64,000 bases of DNA from Adineta steineri. Taxonomy: Eukaryota > Rotifera > Eurotatoria > Adinetida > Adinetidae. Position numbers and translations under genes: made by a program. The stretch covers positions 372,001 to 436,000 of the forward strand of contig CAJNOI010000005.1 in NCBI GenBank assembly GCA_905250115.1. The letters are read 5' to 3'. Shown in pieces: positions 37,401-50,269 of the stretch (position 1 is its first letter; every line of letters begins with the position of its first letter). Below the pieces are notes generated by a model. It was not told where the DNA came from, ran no database searches, and was given only the letters and a program-made list of their open reading frames with translations.

Positions 37401-39100
37401 AAATATTCAATGAATAAATGTATCGATGCATCTCCATTAATTGTTATACTTGATGAATATCGACAATATGTTATTATAGGATCACATGCTGGTTTAATTA
37501 ATACTTATCAAATTAATAATGGTCAACTTATATGGTCATTTCAAACTAATGATAGAATTGAAACAAGTGGAACTATTTCAAAAGATGGACAGTTTGTTCT
37601 TATTGGTATTTACAAGTAACGCTCATCCGAGGACTCGCTTAGCTCTTTCTGGTTGAAATGCATTTTCTTCACATTTACTGGAAAAACCGTGAAAAATTGA
37701 TTTTTGATGTTTTTTTGACCTTTGACTCCTCTTCAGACCCCCTCTTCCATACTGTCACCCAATAGTCCTCAGATTCGAGCACTCCGCATCGAAATACCCC
37801 TAGAAATGTCTTTTTCGAACAACTGGTTTTCGATGTTTTTTTTACCCTGCGGACACACAAAATATTAAATTTTTCTTTTTTAAATTGTTTTTCTTTAGGT
37901 GATTATAGTGGAATATTATATATAATTAATTGTTCTAATGGAAAACTTTATTCATCGTATCAATGTCAAGATTTAATTAAAACAATTCCTTGTATTCATT
38001 CATCAAATGATATTGTTTATCTTGGTGCACACGATCAATTTATTCATGCTATTCATATTGAAGTATTTATTTTGAAAAAGAAAGAAGATTTATATTTTTA
38101 TTAATGTTTATAATTTTAGGAAAATTTATCGAAATGTATTTGGAAATATGGATTAAATAGTAGTTGTGCTTCATCACCACAATTATCATCGGATAATGAA
38201 TATCTTTATGTTGCTACTTTAAATGGAAATATATTTGCTTTTAAATCAAATGAAGGAATATTATTATGGAAACACTCATTAAATAAACCAATATTTTCTA
38301 CAATAGTTATATGGAAAGAAAAATTTTTATTAATTGGATGTGTTGATGAAAAACTTTATTGTTTAAGTTGTGATGATGGCGAACAGGTAATGTAATTCAA
38401 GAAGAATTTCTTTTTCGACAATAATAATTATGATAGTATAAGATGAAACAAAAAAAAATACACCCTGTGAATCTTCTCATTAACACGAACTGTTTTATTT
38501 ATTTACTTACCATCTATTCTAATAACGTATGAGTAAATATTTTTGTTTCATAATAATTTAAAGTAAACAATAAATATTATGCTAAAAAGAAACTAATTAT
38601 TTGTTAATTTTCGATAACATTTAATTGATTATTGTAGAGTATGCTTGATTAATTTAAAAATAATAGAAACTAAAATCTAATTATTATTCTCGGAAGTTAA
38701 TAATTAACGTCATATTTGATAATTTTAGAAATGGACATTCTCAACAAATGGTCCAATATTTTCGTCACCTTGTCTTTTCAATAATACATTATTTATCGGT
38801 TGTCACGATCAATATCTCTACGCTATTGATCTTTCAAATGAACAACAAGGTATTTTACAATGGAAATGTTTATTTCCATCGATGGTCTATGCATCACCTT
38901 TTGTGTTTGACAATGGTCAAAAGATTATTATTGGTTCAACGAATGGTTGTTTACGTGTGTTAAACAGTGAAACAGGAGGAACAATATGTGAAACACAAAT
39001 TGATGGTAATGGATTATTTTCGTCGCCAGTTTGTTATCTTGATTATATTATTGTGGGTTCACGTGATGATTATTTGTATTGTTATAAACTTCAATCATAG
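34453..39100 (+). CDS. AASDH: AASDH: adenylation + carrier + PQQ-propeller protein
   Basis: About 14 short exons run from an ATG at 34453 to TAG at 39100. The N-terminal half is an AMP-forming adenylation domain: V-A-S-S-G-S-T-G-I-P-K (A3, joined across an intron ending at 35471), T-F-D-P-S, N-I-Y-G-L-T-E-M-S-C-W-A (A5), I-G-D-L (A7), and I-N-G-K-I-D-R with the catalytic Lys (A10). A carrier domain follows with D-G-G-N-S-L, whose Ser would take phosphopantetheine. The C-terminal half is a PQQ-type beta-propeller, with repeats such as I-G-S-H-A-G, G-A-H-D-Q and I-G-C-V-D. The order matches animal AASDH (ACSF4), linked to beta-alanine or aminoadipate activation. The N-terminal part is shorter than in human. 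The intron at 37602-37899 holds a foreign-looking insert. Confidence 0.93.
36581..36604. repeat. Perfect 24-bp palindrome inside an AASDH intron
   Basis: The segment reads the same on both strands (GAATTTCGCCAA, then its exact complement). It lies in the unusually long intron at 36430-36663 and is more GC-rich than its surroundings. It may be the core of a small inserted element. Confidence 0.9.
37637..37860. mobile_element. Probable dispersed repeat inserted in AASDH intron
   Basis: This GC-richer block enlarges the intron to 298 bp, against 50-60 bp for most introns. It starts near GCTTAGCTCTTTC and ends near CTGCGGACACACAA. Both end motifs recur, with the same order and a similar distance, at 43558-43750. 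Inside are two diverged copies of a 30-bp unit (about 37691 and 37819). The minus strand has a 61-codon open stretch with the matching peptide repeat V-K-K-T-S-K. Type of element unknown. Confidence 0.5.
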
Positions 39101-39690
39101 TGTTTTCTTTTTGTTATTTATATTATAAAAAATTCGAAGAAGATTAGCGTTTGATTTGATTCATCTAAACTATAAACTGATTAAGAAAAGAATCAGAATA
39201 TCGAATATAAGATTTCGTGGTTTTCTTTTTATAACGATGCATACAGAAATGTACTAATCATTCTATTTATCTTATCTTATCCTCATTCTCATCCATAAAA
39301 TAGATGATACTGTCCGAACAATTGTCTGCTAAATAAGTGTTGGAATCTTTTTTCCGATTGGATTTAATCATTTAACTCTCGTCAGTTATACAAAATTCGA
39401 TAACTTCTTGGTAAAGTAAAATGAATAAATTCTATACGATCTTGTTGTTTTCCTTTATTTGTAAATGATAACGATCATCATCTTTGAGTACGTATCAGAT
39501 CATTCGTTACGGTGGTTATTTACAGATTGTGGGTGCGGGTGTAAGTAACGGTTTATCTTCTTGACACTCACCCTATAGTCTATGAAATGGTATATGAATG
39601 AATGGAATCAGAATATATCACCTAAATAGTGTTCTTCGTGAGTGCGAATGCGCAGCGAAAATTCAACTCAAAAGCTAGTCTGATCATGTA
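39101..39690. other. Intergenic with a degenerate TGTGGG hairpin
   Basis: Downstream of AASDH. It contains a G-rich/C-rich pair at 39527-39577 (TTGTGGGTGCGGGTGTAAG, then GACACTCACCC). Nothing else was recognised. Confidence 0.5.
39527..39577. repeat. Degenerate TGTGGG-like hairpin
   Basis: TTGTGGGTGCGGGTGTAAG is followed by a spacer and GACACTCACCC. Same layout as the clean hairpins in the left part of the window, with more decay. Confidence 0.5.
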
Positions 39691-40005
39691 AATATATCTG
39701 CAATAAGTTTTTTGAATAATAGTCATTTTGAACGAAATACAACTATTCAAAATATTGTTGATGAATTATTTGTTGAAGAATGGAACATTAGTATATCGTA
39801 TTCATCACTTGATAATGAATGTAATCCACAGGAATGTTCTTATAACATTAAAAGAGATGATCATTTTGCTTCTATATCATCACGTATTCTTGGTTTATAT
39901 GGTGGATTAACTGTTGTTTTACGATTTATTATTCCATTCTTAATCGAAATCATATTGAAAATTCGAAATCGATGCCGACCAAGTACAGTTGTTCCTACTG
40001 AATAA
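39691..40005 (+). pseudogene. C-terminal fragment of a bdelloid-type membrane protein
   Basis: The frame is open from a TAG just upstream to TAA at 40003-40005, with no proper start context. It reads F-V-E-E-W-N-I-S-I-S-Y, then N-P-Q-E-C-S-Y, then a membrane helix starting I-L-G-L-Y-G-G-L-T-V-V-L and a short basic tail. I recognise this end as the C-terminus of a large, uncharacterised family of bdelloid membrane proteins. The upstream body of such a protein is absent, so this is a gene fragment. Identification is from memory of the family pattern. Confidence 0.55.
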
Positions 40006-40982
40006 TTAGACTGTATTGTTAATTCTTTTCATTAAGAGAATATATGACTATCTCGTGAACATGAACAATTTTTACTTTGTTTATTTAAATAATAAATAAA
40101 TGTTATTGCTAATAATTTTTATGGAATACGCGACTAGTATTGACTTTCAAGCATTTCTCTTATGCATTGATTGTTTATGTTTAGTTAACTTCTTTACAAA
40201 TTTTTATATCATAATGAATACGTTCTAGTGAAACAAAAAGATTCTCTTTCTTGAATATTTATAAGAAAAATTATAAATGCAATCTATATTAATGAAGAAA
40301 GATGATCGATGGTATTGAATGTATATGCTATATTAGTATTTATGAATGAAGTTCTTAAAAACCTAAATGCAAAAAACAAATATGATCTTTCTTCAATAAA
40401 CCCAACTCGAATTATTTATCAAGAGCATTATCATTTATTTTTGTCTTTTCATTAATAACTTTTATTTATTCTGATATATCCTTTCATTATTTTATTTTGT
40501 AATAATAACTACGGCAACATACATCTTTTATTGACTTTATAGTTGTCAGCTTCATCTTTTATACATTTCTTCTATATATATAGTATTACTCTGAGAGGTA
40601 AAAAAGAATTATCGAACTCTATCGTTACAATTAACATCCGAAATAAAACAGAAGCAAGAAGAATAATTTCTTTTTTTTTTATCAAGCGAAGAATTTGTCA
40701 AAGAAAAGGAAAGAAGTTATTGTTGAGAGTAACATAAAAGAGACAGAAGAAGAAAAAAAAAAGAAATGAACAATTCAACCTCTATGAAACCATATCGGTT
40801 AAAGAAACGATGGAAGACGAACGGAGGCTATTTTATTAATTTGAAGAAAGAAAAGAAAAGAAGAAATAAGAATACAATGAAAACTGATTTTGATCGTATA
40901 CTTAGCTTATTATATGAAGAAAAAAAATCTGTAAACATTTACTTGACAACGGTAATCTAGTACGTCAACGTTAAAAATAATA
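40006..40982. other. Intergenic, no gene seen
   Basis: AT-rich stretch. Two short Lys-rich open stretches (40543-40737 and 40766-40960) end before the PLAT gene. They show no domain, intron structure or conservation that I can judge, and are not called as genes. Confidence 0.5.
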
Positions 40983-43473
40983 ATGGCAAACATAACTAAC
41001 GAGAGTGCTGATCTAACTCCAAGACCATGTCTAGATCGATTAACACATGCTGTTCTCAAAGAAACATCAAAAAGTTTGTAAGTATATGAATTAAATATAA
41101 ATGATTATACTTCCTTCTTTGTTTTTCAAAAGAAAATATTATATCGATGTAAAACGTCGTGAAAATGCATTTGTTTTAAATACAAATTCATCTGTATGTG
41201 ATTCAATACCACTCAAAACGGTAAATAGATAAGAAACTCTTTTTTTTCTAAAAAATTTGTTTTTAGAAATTTCTCTATCGTACAAAGAAACAATATACAT
41301 CATGTTCAAATTCTCTTCATACTGATAAAAATATTTCATCGAATTTTCAACAAAATCAAAAATATAATAATGTAAAATTATTATCAAAAGTATATGAATA
41401 AAATTAGAATACGTGTTTCTTAGATGATTTCAACTAGTCCGGAAAAACAAATGTGCCGTGAAGAACTTAATTTCCATATGCGATCTTATCATTTTTCAGT
41501 GAGGAGATAAAAAATAAGAGAAATGGTTTTAATTTTTTTATTGATTTTTATAGTCAAATGAAAATTTAAAGAATTCCAGGCTTCATCAACGATCTAAAAC
41601 TCGATCAAATTCATTATATACTACTAATCGTGATATTCAATTACGATCACCACTTAAATTAAAACGTCATGAGCAAGATCAATTAATTGATAATACAGCT
41701 GATATACTTGCATCAATGGTTAAATCACGACGATCATTTTGTGAAACAAATTCATCAATACAACAAGTAAATTTTATTTCAAAACAAGAGAATATTTTCT
41801 ATTCCGAAAATATATATTTTAGACACCATTAGCATATCTTTCACAAATTACAAATCACTTTCCGCATCAAATTGAGTAAATAATAATTCTAAAAAGAAGA
41901 AAACAAAGATATTCTTATTCATATTTTAGTGATCAGTCAAATATTCAAACTTCTCCTACGACTGATTTAAGAACATTATCAATAAATAAAGGAAAATCTA
42001 AACCAAAAGATTTTCTAACAAAATCAGCATTTATCGTAAATATTAAAACGACTTTTAGGAAACATATTTTTTTGTTTTCTTATTAATTCAAGATGAAAAA
42101 ATCAAAATTAATTAATCAAGGTATTTTATGTGAATATAAAATATCAATTACAACAGGAAATTGTAATGGAGCATCGACAAATGCACCTATACGTATTAAA
42201 TTATATGGTACAAACGGACATATAAATTTTTATGAACTTGTTCATTCTGAAACACATCATATACCATTTTTAAAAGATCAAACTGATATATTTAAACTTG
42301 AAACATATCATATTGGTGAATTAATTGGAATAACTATTGGACATGATCGAAAAGATATGAGTAAATATTTTCGATATTAAAATAAAATCTATAGTTACTT
42401 GAATTTTTTAGAAGCAAGTTGGTTTTTAAATAAAATATCAATTGATGATTCTATTCGTCATATAACTTATGAGATTCCATGCAATACTTGGTTATCAATT
42501 AAATCAAATGATCAAAAAACTATGCGTAGTTTTCAAGTTGTTTCAAAAATATTACATAAGAAAATAATTAATTTAAATGGTAAATAATTATTATGTTATA
42601 TTTTTTTGTAGAATATTGAAAGATGATCGAATCAATGAAGTATTCCAATCTCTTTAGTTTGAGTGTGATTTACAAGAAATTGTTGTTTAGTCGTTCTCGT
42701 TTTCGATTCTTCCAAACATTAGGGTTTCCTCCAATGAATAGTCTTGTTAGTTGATATCAGTTATATATCTTACAGATCTATGTTCATACTTTTCTATAGA
42801 ATAGGTAAGTAACGCATGTAAATCGAGTAAATACTATCATAAAATCTGAGTTATAAATATCACAGTACTTACGCAAGATAAAAAATCATTGAACCTTTTA
42901 GAACCTCAAGAAGAAAATGGAAGTCAATCTGGTTCTTCTACTTTATCAGTTGAAGGTACATTAACATCCAATATATCAAATCGAAGTAAAACTAGTTCAT
43001 TAATTGATTCTAAACAAACGAAAAAACATCGTAAACAACGACGTGTATCAATTGATCCAACAATAACAACTGAAAAATCAACATCAATCTGTACCAATAC
43101 AGATAATCATTCTCAATCAGCATTATCACCAAAAACTGAAACATATTCTAATCAAAATGAAGTTCCTTATTCAATGTCTATATCTGTACATCAATATCGT
43201 TCACCAAATCTTTCTGCAACTTCTTCAGATACTGAAATCGAAGGTAATATTATGAATCAAACACATTCAACAACACCAACACCATCACCAACATTAAATC
43301 AAATACGTTTAAAACCTGTTTCAGAAAATGATACATTACAAATAAAATCAACGAATAATATATATCAACGATATTCAATCGATCCTGATCGACCACCAGC
43401 TCGACTTGAACAACGAAGTCCAATATTATATACTTCACTTGAACAATCACTTAAAAATAAACAAGAACAATAA
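40983..43473 (+). CDS. PLAT/LH2-domain protein with long disordered flanks
   Basis: About ten small exons run from ATG at 40983 to TAA at 43473. The first seven exons give about 250 polar residues rich in Ser, Asn, Gln and Lys, with no domain. Exons 8-9 (42092-42350 and 42411-42580) encode a PLAT (lipoxygenase homology) beta-sandwich: Y-K-I-S-I-T-T-G-N, A-P-I-R-I-K-L-Y-G, D-I-F-K-L-E, I-T-I-G-H-D and W-F-L-N-K-I. PLAT domains bind membranes or partner proteins in lipoxygenases, polycystins and LOXHD1. The last exon adds about 200 Ser/Thr-rich residues with R-R-V-S-I-D. No enzyme or membrane domain is present, so this is a stand-alone PLAT protein. Its function is unknown. Confidence 0.75.
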
Positions 43474-44172
43474 TAAAGACAGTATATTTGTTCAAATTAT
43501 AGATAATTTTTTACTACATTTTTATAATTTGACATAATAATAAAGTTTGTCCAAACTAGCTCAGCTCTTTCGCGTAGAAGTCACCTTACTAAACAACTAC
43601 CAAGTTATTGATTTACATCATTAAACAAAACAGAAGCCAGGTTTGAATTCTTCGACTCTGAGTACACTTCGATCAACTCTTATAAAAAAAATTCCTTTTA
43701 TATCTTTACTTAATTTTTGAACCAATCAGTGAACTGCGGACACACAAGCAAACAGTTTATTTTAATCTAGTAAAAATAATTGTTTTTTTCGATTCTTGAA
43801 CTTACTGAAGTTAAGATTGAACAAATATACAGAAGAGAAATTCTATATTGTATTTATGCGTATTCTTGGAATGATATCAAACAAACATTATGTCACATAA
43901 ACGGTTTTATTTAATGTATTTTTTGAATATTACAACACATGCATAGTAGTCGGTGGAGTAAACAAACAAAAAAAACGTTAATTACAATGAATGGAAGAAA
44001 AAAGAGATTACAACAACAACAATAATAATAAATAAAGCTTTTATTTATATGAATTGTCCAGAGTATTTTTGGAAAGAAGAAAAAAAAATTAATATTTTCT
44101 GACTATTCTTTGTAATCGATATCGATTGAATGAGATGAACTAAGATAAATAAAATTGTAATAATTAATATTG
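43474..44172. other. Convergent intergenic region with second copy of dispersed repeat
   Basis: Between the 3' ends of the PLAT and QSOX genes. The block 43558-43750 shares its end motifs (GCTCAGCTCTTTC and CTGCGGACACACAA) with the insert in the AASDH intron at 37637-37860. The rest is AT-rich. Confidence 0.45.
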
Positions 44173-47100
44173 TTAAAGTGTATACCGTTTTCGTTTTGCT
44201 TTGCAATATCGATAACGTAATAGACCAACAACAACAATAAATACAATAAAAGAATACAAAGGAAAACTTGGTATAGTTGAAGGAAAAATCGGAAATAGAT
44301 TAAAATGATCTCTTGTTTCATTATGAGATTCTACTTTTGAAATAATATAATCTTGTCGATTTTGTACATTTTCATTATCCTGAGATTCGTTTAATACTAG
44401 TGTTGAATCGATATTTTTCTCGGAATAATAGCGAACAAGAAAATTAATCGTATTTTCAACATCATATGCATTAGCATTGATGATTTGACATTGTGGACAT
44501 AGATATTTACTTGGAAATTGCACTTTTGGATATTTAGGATCTTCAGTTACATCACCACGTAAACGTTTATTTACATTATTATGAACTAAAATATTGAATT
44601 AAAGAATAAGAAAAAAAAATTGGCTTCTAGAATATTTACTTGTCCATAGATACATAACTGCTTCGTATTTAGTTTTTGTATTAAGTTGATTTATATTACT
44701 AGTTTCTTTCATGAAATTATCACGACATTGTTGACAAGTAAAAAAATATTGAATATAACCTTTGATAGCTTTTGGAATTTCAGGAATATTAATTTGTTGA
44801 GATTCTATTAAAATTCAAATGATAAGATAAGTATTTAAAAAAGAATAAACAAACTTTGTTCAAATTGTGAAATAGTTAAAGTATGAAAAAGTAACCAAAG
44901 TCCACATGTATAACCACGATATTGTGGAGTAGATCCTGCACAATGTTGATATTTAACATAAGTAATTGGTAAATAAGCATCGGACGTTTTTATATTTGCT
45001 ATTTGTTGAAATTTATCTCCACTAAAATCAGTTGACTGTTCATTTACTTTAGATAATAAATGTTTAAGATAATTCATAACTGGTTCACGACCAGGAAAAT
45101 ACTACATGAAAATAAAATACAAAAATAATTATTTATATATGATTACAAATGATATAAAATGTATTCTATTTATTTAAGTAAGATATAGCAATATTACATT
45201 AGCTAGTAGATAAGAAATAGTCTATGTCAGAAATGAAAGCAATCTCCAATGGCTTATATACTTTCTTACTTTTTTGTAATGCAAACTAAAAGAAATATTT
45301 TAAGTATTTAAATAAAAAGTTACATCTATCGTCTTTGTCTTCAAAATAGGATTCGCCAGAGGTATTCTTCTGTTAGTAACAGCAATTGATTTCGTGCATC
45401 GTATATTGATCAAGTAGAACTTTTGCTAACTGCTTTTTATGGGACTCACATAAGTTTTCCAGCTCACCTACTAAGAGGTTCCAATACTACAACATACGTT
45501 ATCGTTCATAAATAAGGGAACACTAAGAACTTAAAAGTCACCAAATGTCTTTGATAAAAATATACATGAGTTCTACATTTTTAGCCTCAACGGAGCTGCG
45601 CCGACCAGCTTTTTTCAATTATATAGATATATACAAAATTCTACTGCAGTTTAATAGTTTTTTTTGAGAAAATAGAAATTTATATGTATATATATCAATC
45701 AATAAATTAAACCGTGCAAAAGATAATCTATTCAAACAAACTGTAATATTAAAATTATTGAATGATGAATAGATTCAATATATTATACCTTAACGAGTAC
45801 AGTTAGCCATTGTACTAGTGCAGTGTATGCTTCACCTTGAATTTTTTTCATTTGAGGTATTTCTTGTCGAATAATATGAGATAAAGCTAATTCAAGATCA
45901 ACCATATTTACTTTACGATGAACTGTATTTTTATCAATATCATTATCTATTGAATTTTGTTCTTTAACACGTTTTCGTTCTATTTCTTTTGATTTAAGTT
46001 TATATAAACTTGTCATCATTTCTTCATATTCATGATCATCAAAATCAGTGATAGATTTTGTTTTATCAATATATGATTGAATAGTAGAATGAAATAAATT
46101 ACGATTATCGAGTTCATTACTAAAGATAAAAAAAATAAATTTTAGTTTTTGAACAAATATTCTTTTAACCCTATATTTTGTTGAACATAGATTCGTTCAG
46201 CACTTCGATTATGTAAAATAACAAATAAAGCTGGTACATCTGTTAGATTAAGATGAAATTTACGCCATAATATTCCATCGGTAGTCGTTCGAAAAATAGA
46301 TAATTGTTCATGATATTGAGAAAAATCAAGCATTATCTATATAATAATAATTTAAAAGTTCAAATTAAAAATAATTAAAAGAAATCTTACTTGTCTACCA
46401 GTCAAATCATCACGTTTCTCAGCGATTACTAAAAGAAGTTTAGTTGTTGATGGAACACGTGCATAAAGTTCTTCAAATATAACTCGACTATAAACAATAA
46501 AACTAAGAAAATAGTGAAATTCATAAATAAAATATCTTACTTAACAGGTGTAAAGCGTGGCCATGATTTATATTTTTTATGTATATCGCCAAGTTTTGTT
46601 AGAAGTTCTGTTGTAACATCTTTAGCATCATCTGGAGAAAGAGTAACTGATTTAGTTACATTATCAAAATCTGCTCCAGGTGGTATTAACTAAAATAGAA
46701 CAAAAAAATTACGATAAAAAATAATTTTTTTATTTACTTACTTTTATTGTTGGATAACCGTGAACACCATGCGAACGACATAGATTTAAATTTCCTGCAT
46801 TACAATTTATTGCAGCTATACGAACAACTGTTTTCCATGCTTTAAAAATAACAGAATTTAATTCAAATAACATTATATTAACTGACTTACTCCAAGCATT
46901 AATAGCAATTTCCCGATAAGTCTAATTAATAAAAAATAACATAGAAAAATTGATTAGAGAATAAAAAGGAAATGAAATCTATTGTCATACATTGGCATAA
47001 GATCGACAATGACCACACCAACTAGCATAAAATTCAATGAGCCATGCTGTTTTAGATCGATAAACTATTGATGCAAAATTTTCATAATTAAGAACAGTTA

Positions 47101-47230
47101 ATTTATCGGTTGCATTGTACAATGAAGATGGATCGTCCAATACTAATGGAACTGTTGAAATTTGTTGAATATTGTTAATAAGAAGAAGAAGAATTAAAAT
47201 GAGATATTTACTAAATAATAAGAATTCCAT
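44173..47230 (-). CDS. QSOX: Quiescin sulfhydryl oxidase (QSOX)
   Basis: About nine exons on the minus strand run from ATG at 47228-47230 to TAA at 44173. A hydrophobic leader (I-L-I-L-L-L-L-I) is a signal peptide. A thioredoxin domain follows with [10 protein letters not shown], and then a second, redox-dead thioredoxin-like region. The ERV/ALR sulfhydryl-oxidase domain shows [10 protein letters not shown], the FAD-linked [11 protein letters not shown], and Y-L-C-P-Q-C. A C-terminal membrane helix starts near [10 protein letters not shown] and is followed by a basic tail. All three C-x-x-C pairs of active QSOX are present. QSOX makes disulfide bonds in secreted proteins with oxygen as acceptor, in the Golgi or outside the cell. 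One intron (about 45110-45790) is far longer than the rest. Confidence 0.93.
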
Positions 47231-47802
47231 TAAGGAATAAATAATAGGCTCATCTACATATGATCTTAAATAATAGAAAGAAAACAAGGTATTAAATAAA
47301 ATAGAATGAAAATTTTATTTCTTTTAATTGTTAACAAATACAAAATATTACTGTTAGACGTGTTAAGATTATAGAGCAAAAGAAAAAGTAGATCAGTCGA
47401 TATTATGTAATCTTTTTTTATCTTTCTTTCTCTTCAAATATTAACTATGAATTTTTGATAGATACATAGTAAAAAAATATATATTTAGTCTACAACTTTC
47501 CGATAAGATAAATTGACAGTCAACTGCTTATTGTCAATATTTATACTATTTTGATAATAAATCTGATTATAAACCCTTTCTATACACTGTAGATCTTAAA
47601 ATTTGTTGTTTTCTTCAATTCTCATAAAAACTTAGTTTCGTAATAGAAAACAAACATGTTTTTTTTTCATCAAATGATTTTTAGTTAAAAAGAAACAAAA
47701 TCATGAGAGTAATATATAATAATAAACTACGAAGAAAAAAACACATTTTCAAAAAGTTACTGCAATTTGGAAATCACCAGGAAGAATATAATCGAATGCT
47801 TA
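47231..47802. other. Intergenic between QSOX start and ECHS1 stop
   Basis: AT-rich, no open frame of note. It should carry the QSOX promoter and the ECHS1 3' UTR. Confidence 0.55.
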
Positions 47803-49129
47803 TTATTGGCCAGTAAAATTTGGTTTACGTTTTTCTACAAATGCCGTCATACCTTCCTTTCGATCATCCTTTAGAATAAAAAAAATTTAATACTATCATC
47901 ACTTCAACTATTGATTTAACTTACTAAACCAAATGTTGTATGAAAAATACGTTTTTCAAATCGATTTCCTTCAGCCAATGTTGTTTCAAATGCTTTTTAA
48001 AAATAGATCATAGCAATATTATTATATTTTTTTAATTTAATGAAATATAATCTACCTGTATTAACTGCTTCTTTAGCTAGTTGTACAACAATTCTTGAAT
48101 GACTTGCAATTTTTTCAGCTGTTTTAACAGCTTCATCAATAAGTTGATTTGCTGGATAAACAGCACTAACTAAACCAATTTGATGAGCTTCTTTTGCTTT
48201 TATTCGATTGCCTGTTAATACCATTTCCATAGCTTTTGATTTACCAACATAACGAGGTAAACGTTGAGTACCACCGGCACCTTTTAAAAAAAGTATGGTA
48301 TTCATAAGAGAATTATTATGTGAATTCTTTTTATTACCTGGAATAGTACCAAGAATAATTTCTGGTTGACCAAATTCTGCTTCTTCACCAGCATAAATTA
48401 TATCACACATCATTGATAACTCACAGCCACCTCCTAACTATTAAAGAAATATGAAATCTATAGCAAAGTTTTATTCAAGTAATTTACTGCAAAACCATTA
48501 ACAGCAGCAATAATTGGTTTTTTAATTTTTGCTACTGCTGACCATTGATCAAGAAAACCTGCACCAACAACTTGTGCCAATGTATTATTTTGCATTTCTC
48601 TTATATCAGCACCAGCTAAAATATTTTAAATTAATTTATTCATTAGAAAAATAGATAATTCTAGTATAAATACCTACCAGCAAATGCACGTGTACTGCCT
48701 GTTAAAACAATACAACCAATTTTGTCATCTTTATCAATTGTCTCCAAGACCGTACTTAACTGAAAAGAAAAAAAACTTTATCAATAGATAAATAAAAATT
48801 GTTCATACTTACTTCTCTCATCAAACCATCACATAATGCATTTAATGCTTTTGGTCGATTGAGTTGAACAAGTGCTACATTTGAATTCTTTCCTTTAATA
48901 TCAACTAATAAATATTCATATTTCTTTTGCTCCTTATTATCACCTATATATATATATACTGATTGATAGAAAACAATTAGAATTTCTTTAATGTATTACT
49001 TTGTTGAGATGATTGTCCCGAAGCTAAACGGTAAGTCAATGATGTTGGATAGCGTGGTTTTGAAAGAAGTGCTGTTGTTGTTCCTGCGCGTGCAATAACT
49101 TGCGAAAATGTTTTTGCAAGGAAACTCAT
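47803..49129 (-). CDS. ECHS1: Mitochondrial enoyl-CoA hydratase (crotonase)
   Basis: Seven or eight exons on the minus strand run from ATG at 49127-49129 to TAA at 47803. The first 45 residues are rich in Ser, Thr, Ala and Arg without acids, as in a mitochondrial targeting peptide. The crotonase fold follows: N-R-P-K-A-L-N-A-L, the oxyanion loop [19 protein letters not shown], and F-G-Q-P-E. The two catalytic Glu (human 144 and 164) are both present. [10 protein letters not shown] and M-V-L-T-G match ECHS1 closely. The enzyme hydrates short trans-2-enoyl-CoA in beta-oxidation and in valine breakdown, a pathway it shares with the BCKDHA gene 2.2 kb away. ACAG directly precedes the ATG. Confidence 0.95.
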
Positions 49130-50269
49130 CTGTAACATATGTTTATATATATATATAATAAATAAAGAGAGGCTCGAAATAAAGAATACCACGTGTTAAA
49201 AATAAATATAATAGTAGAAATACACTCAAACGCTTTTTTAGGTACATAATAGCTATCTTCTATAAAAAAACATACATTAATTTTTGGGCTATCATACAGA
49301 CCATATAAGAGAAAGTTTCAATTGGATGTTATTTATGCCAATAAGAAATGTGATAGTCTATTGCGATCGATCGATTGTTGGTTGAGAGGAGAACAAGCAA
49401 GCAAGTATATAATAGAAAACGTTTTAAACAAGTCCAATAAAATTAGAGAAAGTATGGAAGCTATTGGAGACGTATATGAAATCATGTCACCACGAACTAA
49501 TTTAGCATGAGAATCTAGCCGTAAATAGAAAAGATATCAGATTTCAGTGACCTATTTCTTCTGCTAGTTAAATTGTTTTATTCCATCAATCAATTTATTC
49601 AGTGACAAACACAATTTATCTCATAAAATAATTTAAACGTTTATTATCAACGACTAAATCTATATGACAACGTGATTCTACTTGATACATATTCTATAAT
49701 AGAATTAGAAATATGAGCATTATTATCAATTCTTTTTGAACATGAATTAACTTTTTTGTTTCTTTCAACAATAAATCATTGTCAATAAAAAAATACGTCT
49801 ATCTATTGCTTATAAGATCTTCAAAATTAACACCTACGTATAATATTGCAAGATAAATAATTTAGAGTATTGTAATATTTGTTACACTTCGTCTACTATA
49901 TCTGACATGTACAACGAATGTTGATAAACACTTATTTTTTGTTTTTTCTTGCTCAGTTTACTGTGATATACATAGATTTAATTGAGAAAAAGATGAACAA
50001 TGTGTCTTACGTCTGCTTGATTATCATTTATCTCTATATATTACTACATTTTTTTTCTATAGATGTCAGGTACTGATGCTTGATTAAACATCATATCAAT
50101 AAATTTTATACAACCAGTAATAATTATGATACGATCCATACTTTACTCATTATTAGATGTATCTTGGAATTAGACAATCTATTGTATACATTGGAAAGTA
50201 GCACAATGAAAATGAGTAAAATAGTTGTCATGATTACGTTATTTTGATTCATTAAATGTTAAAGAAATT
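49130..50269. other. Region with one small unassigned open frame
   Basis: An open frame of about 70-75 codons (about 49290-49510, +) contains D-S-L-L-R-S-I-D-C-W-L-R-G-E-Q and ends in N-L-A-stop. It looks coding in composition, but it has no clear start and no known domain, and could be an exon or fragment. An acceptor-like T-run plus ATAG lies at about 50047-50060, upstream of the LysM gene. Confidence 0.4.
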
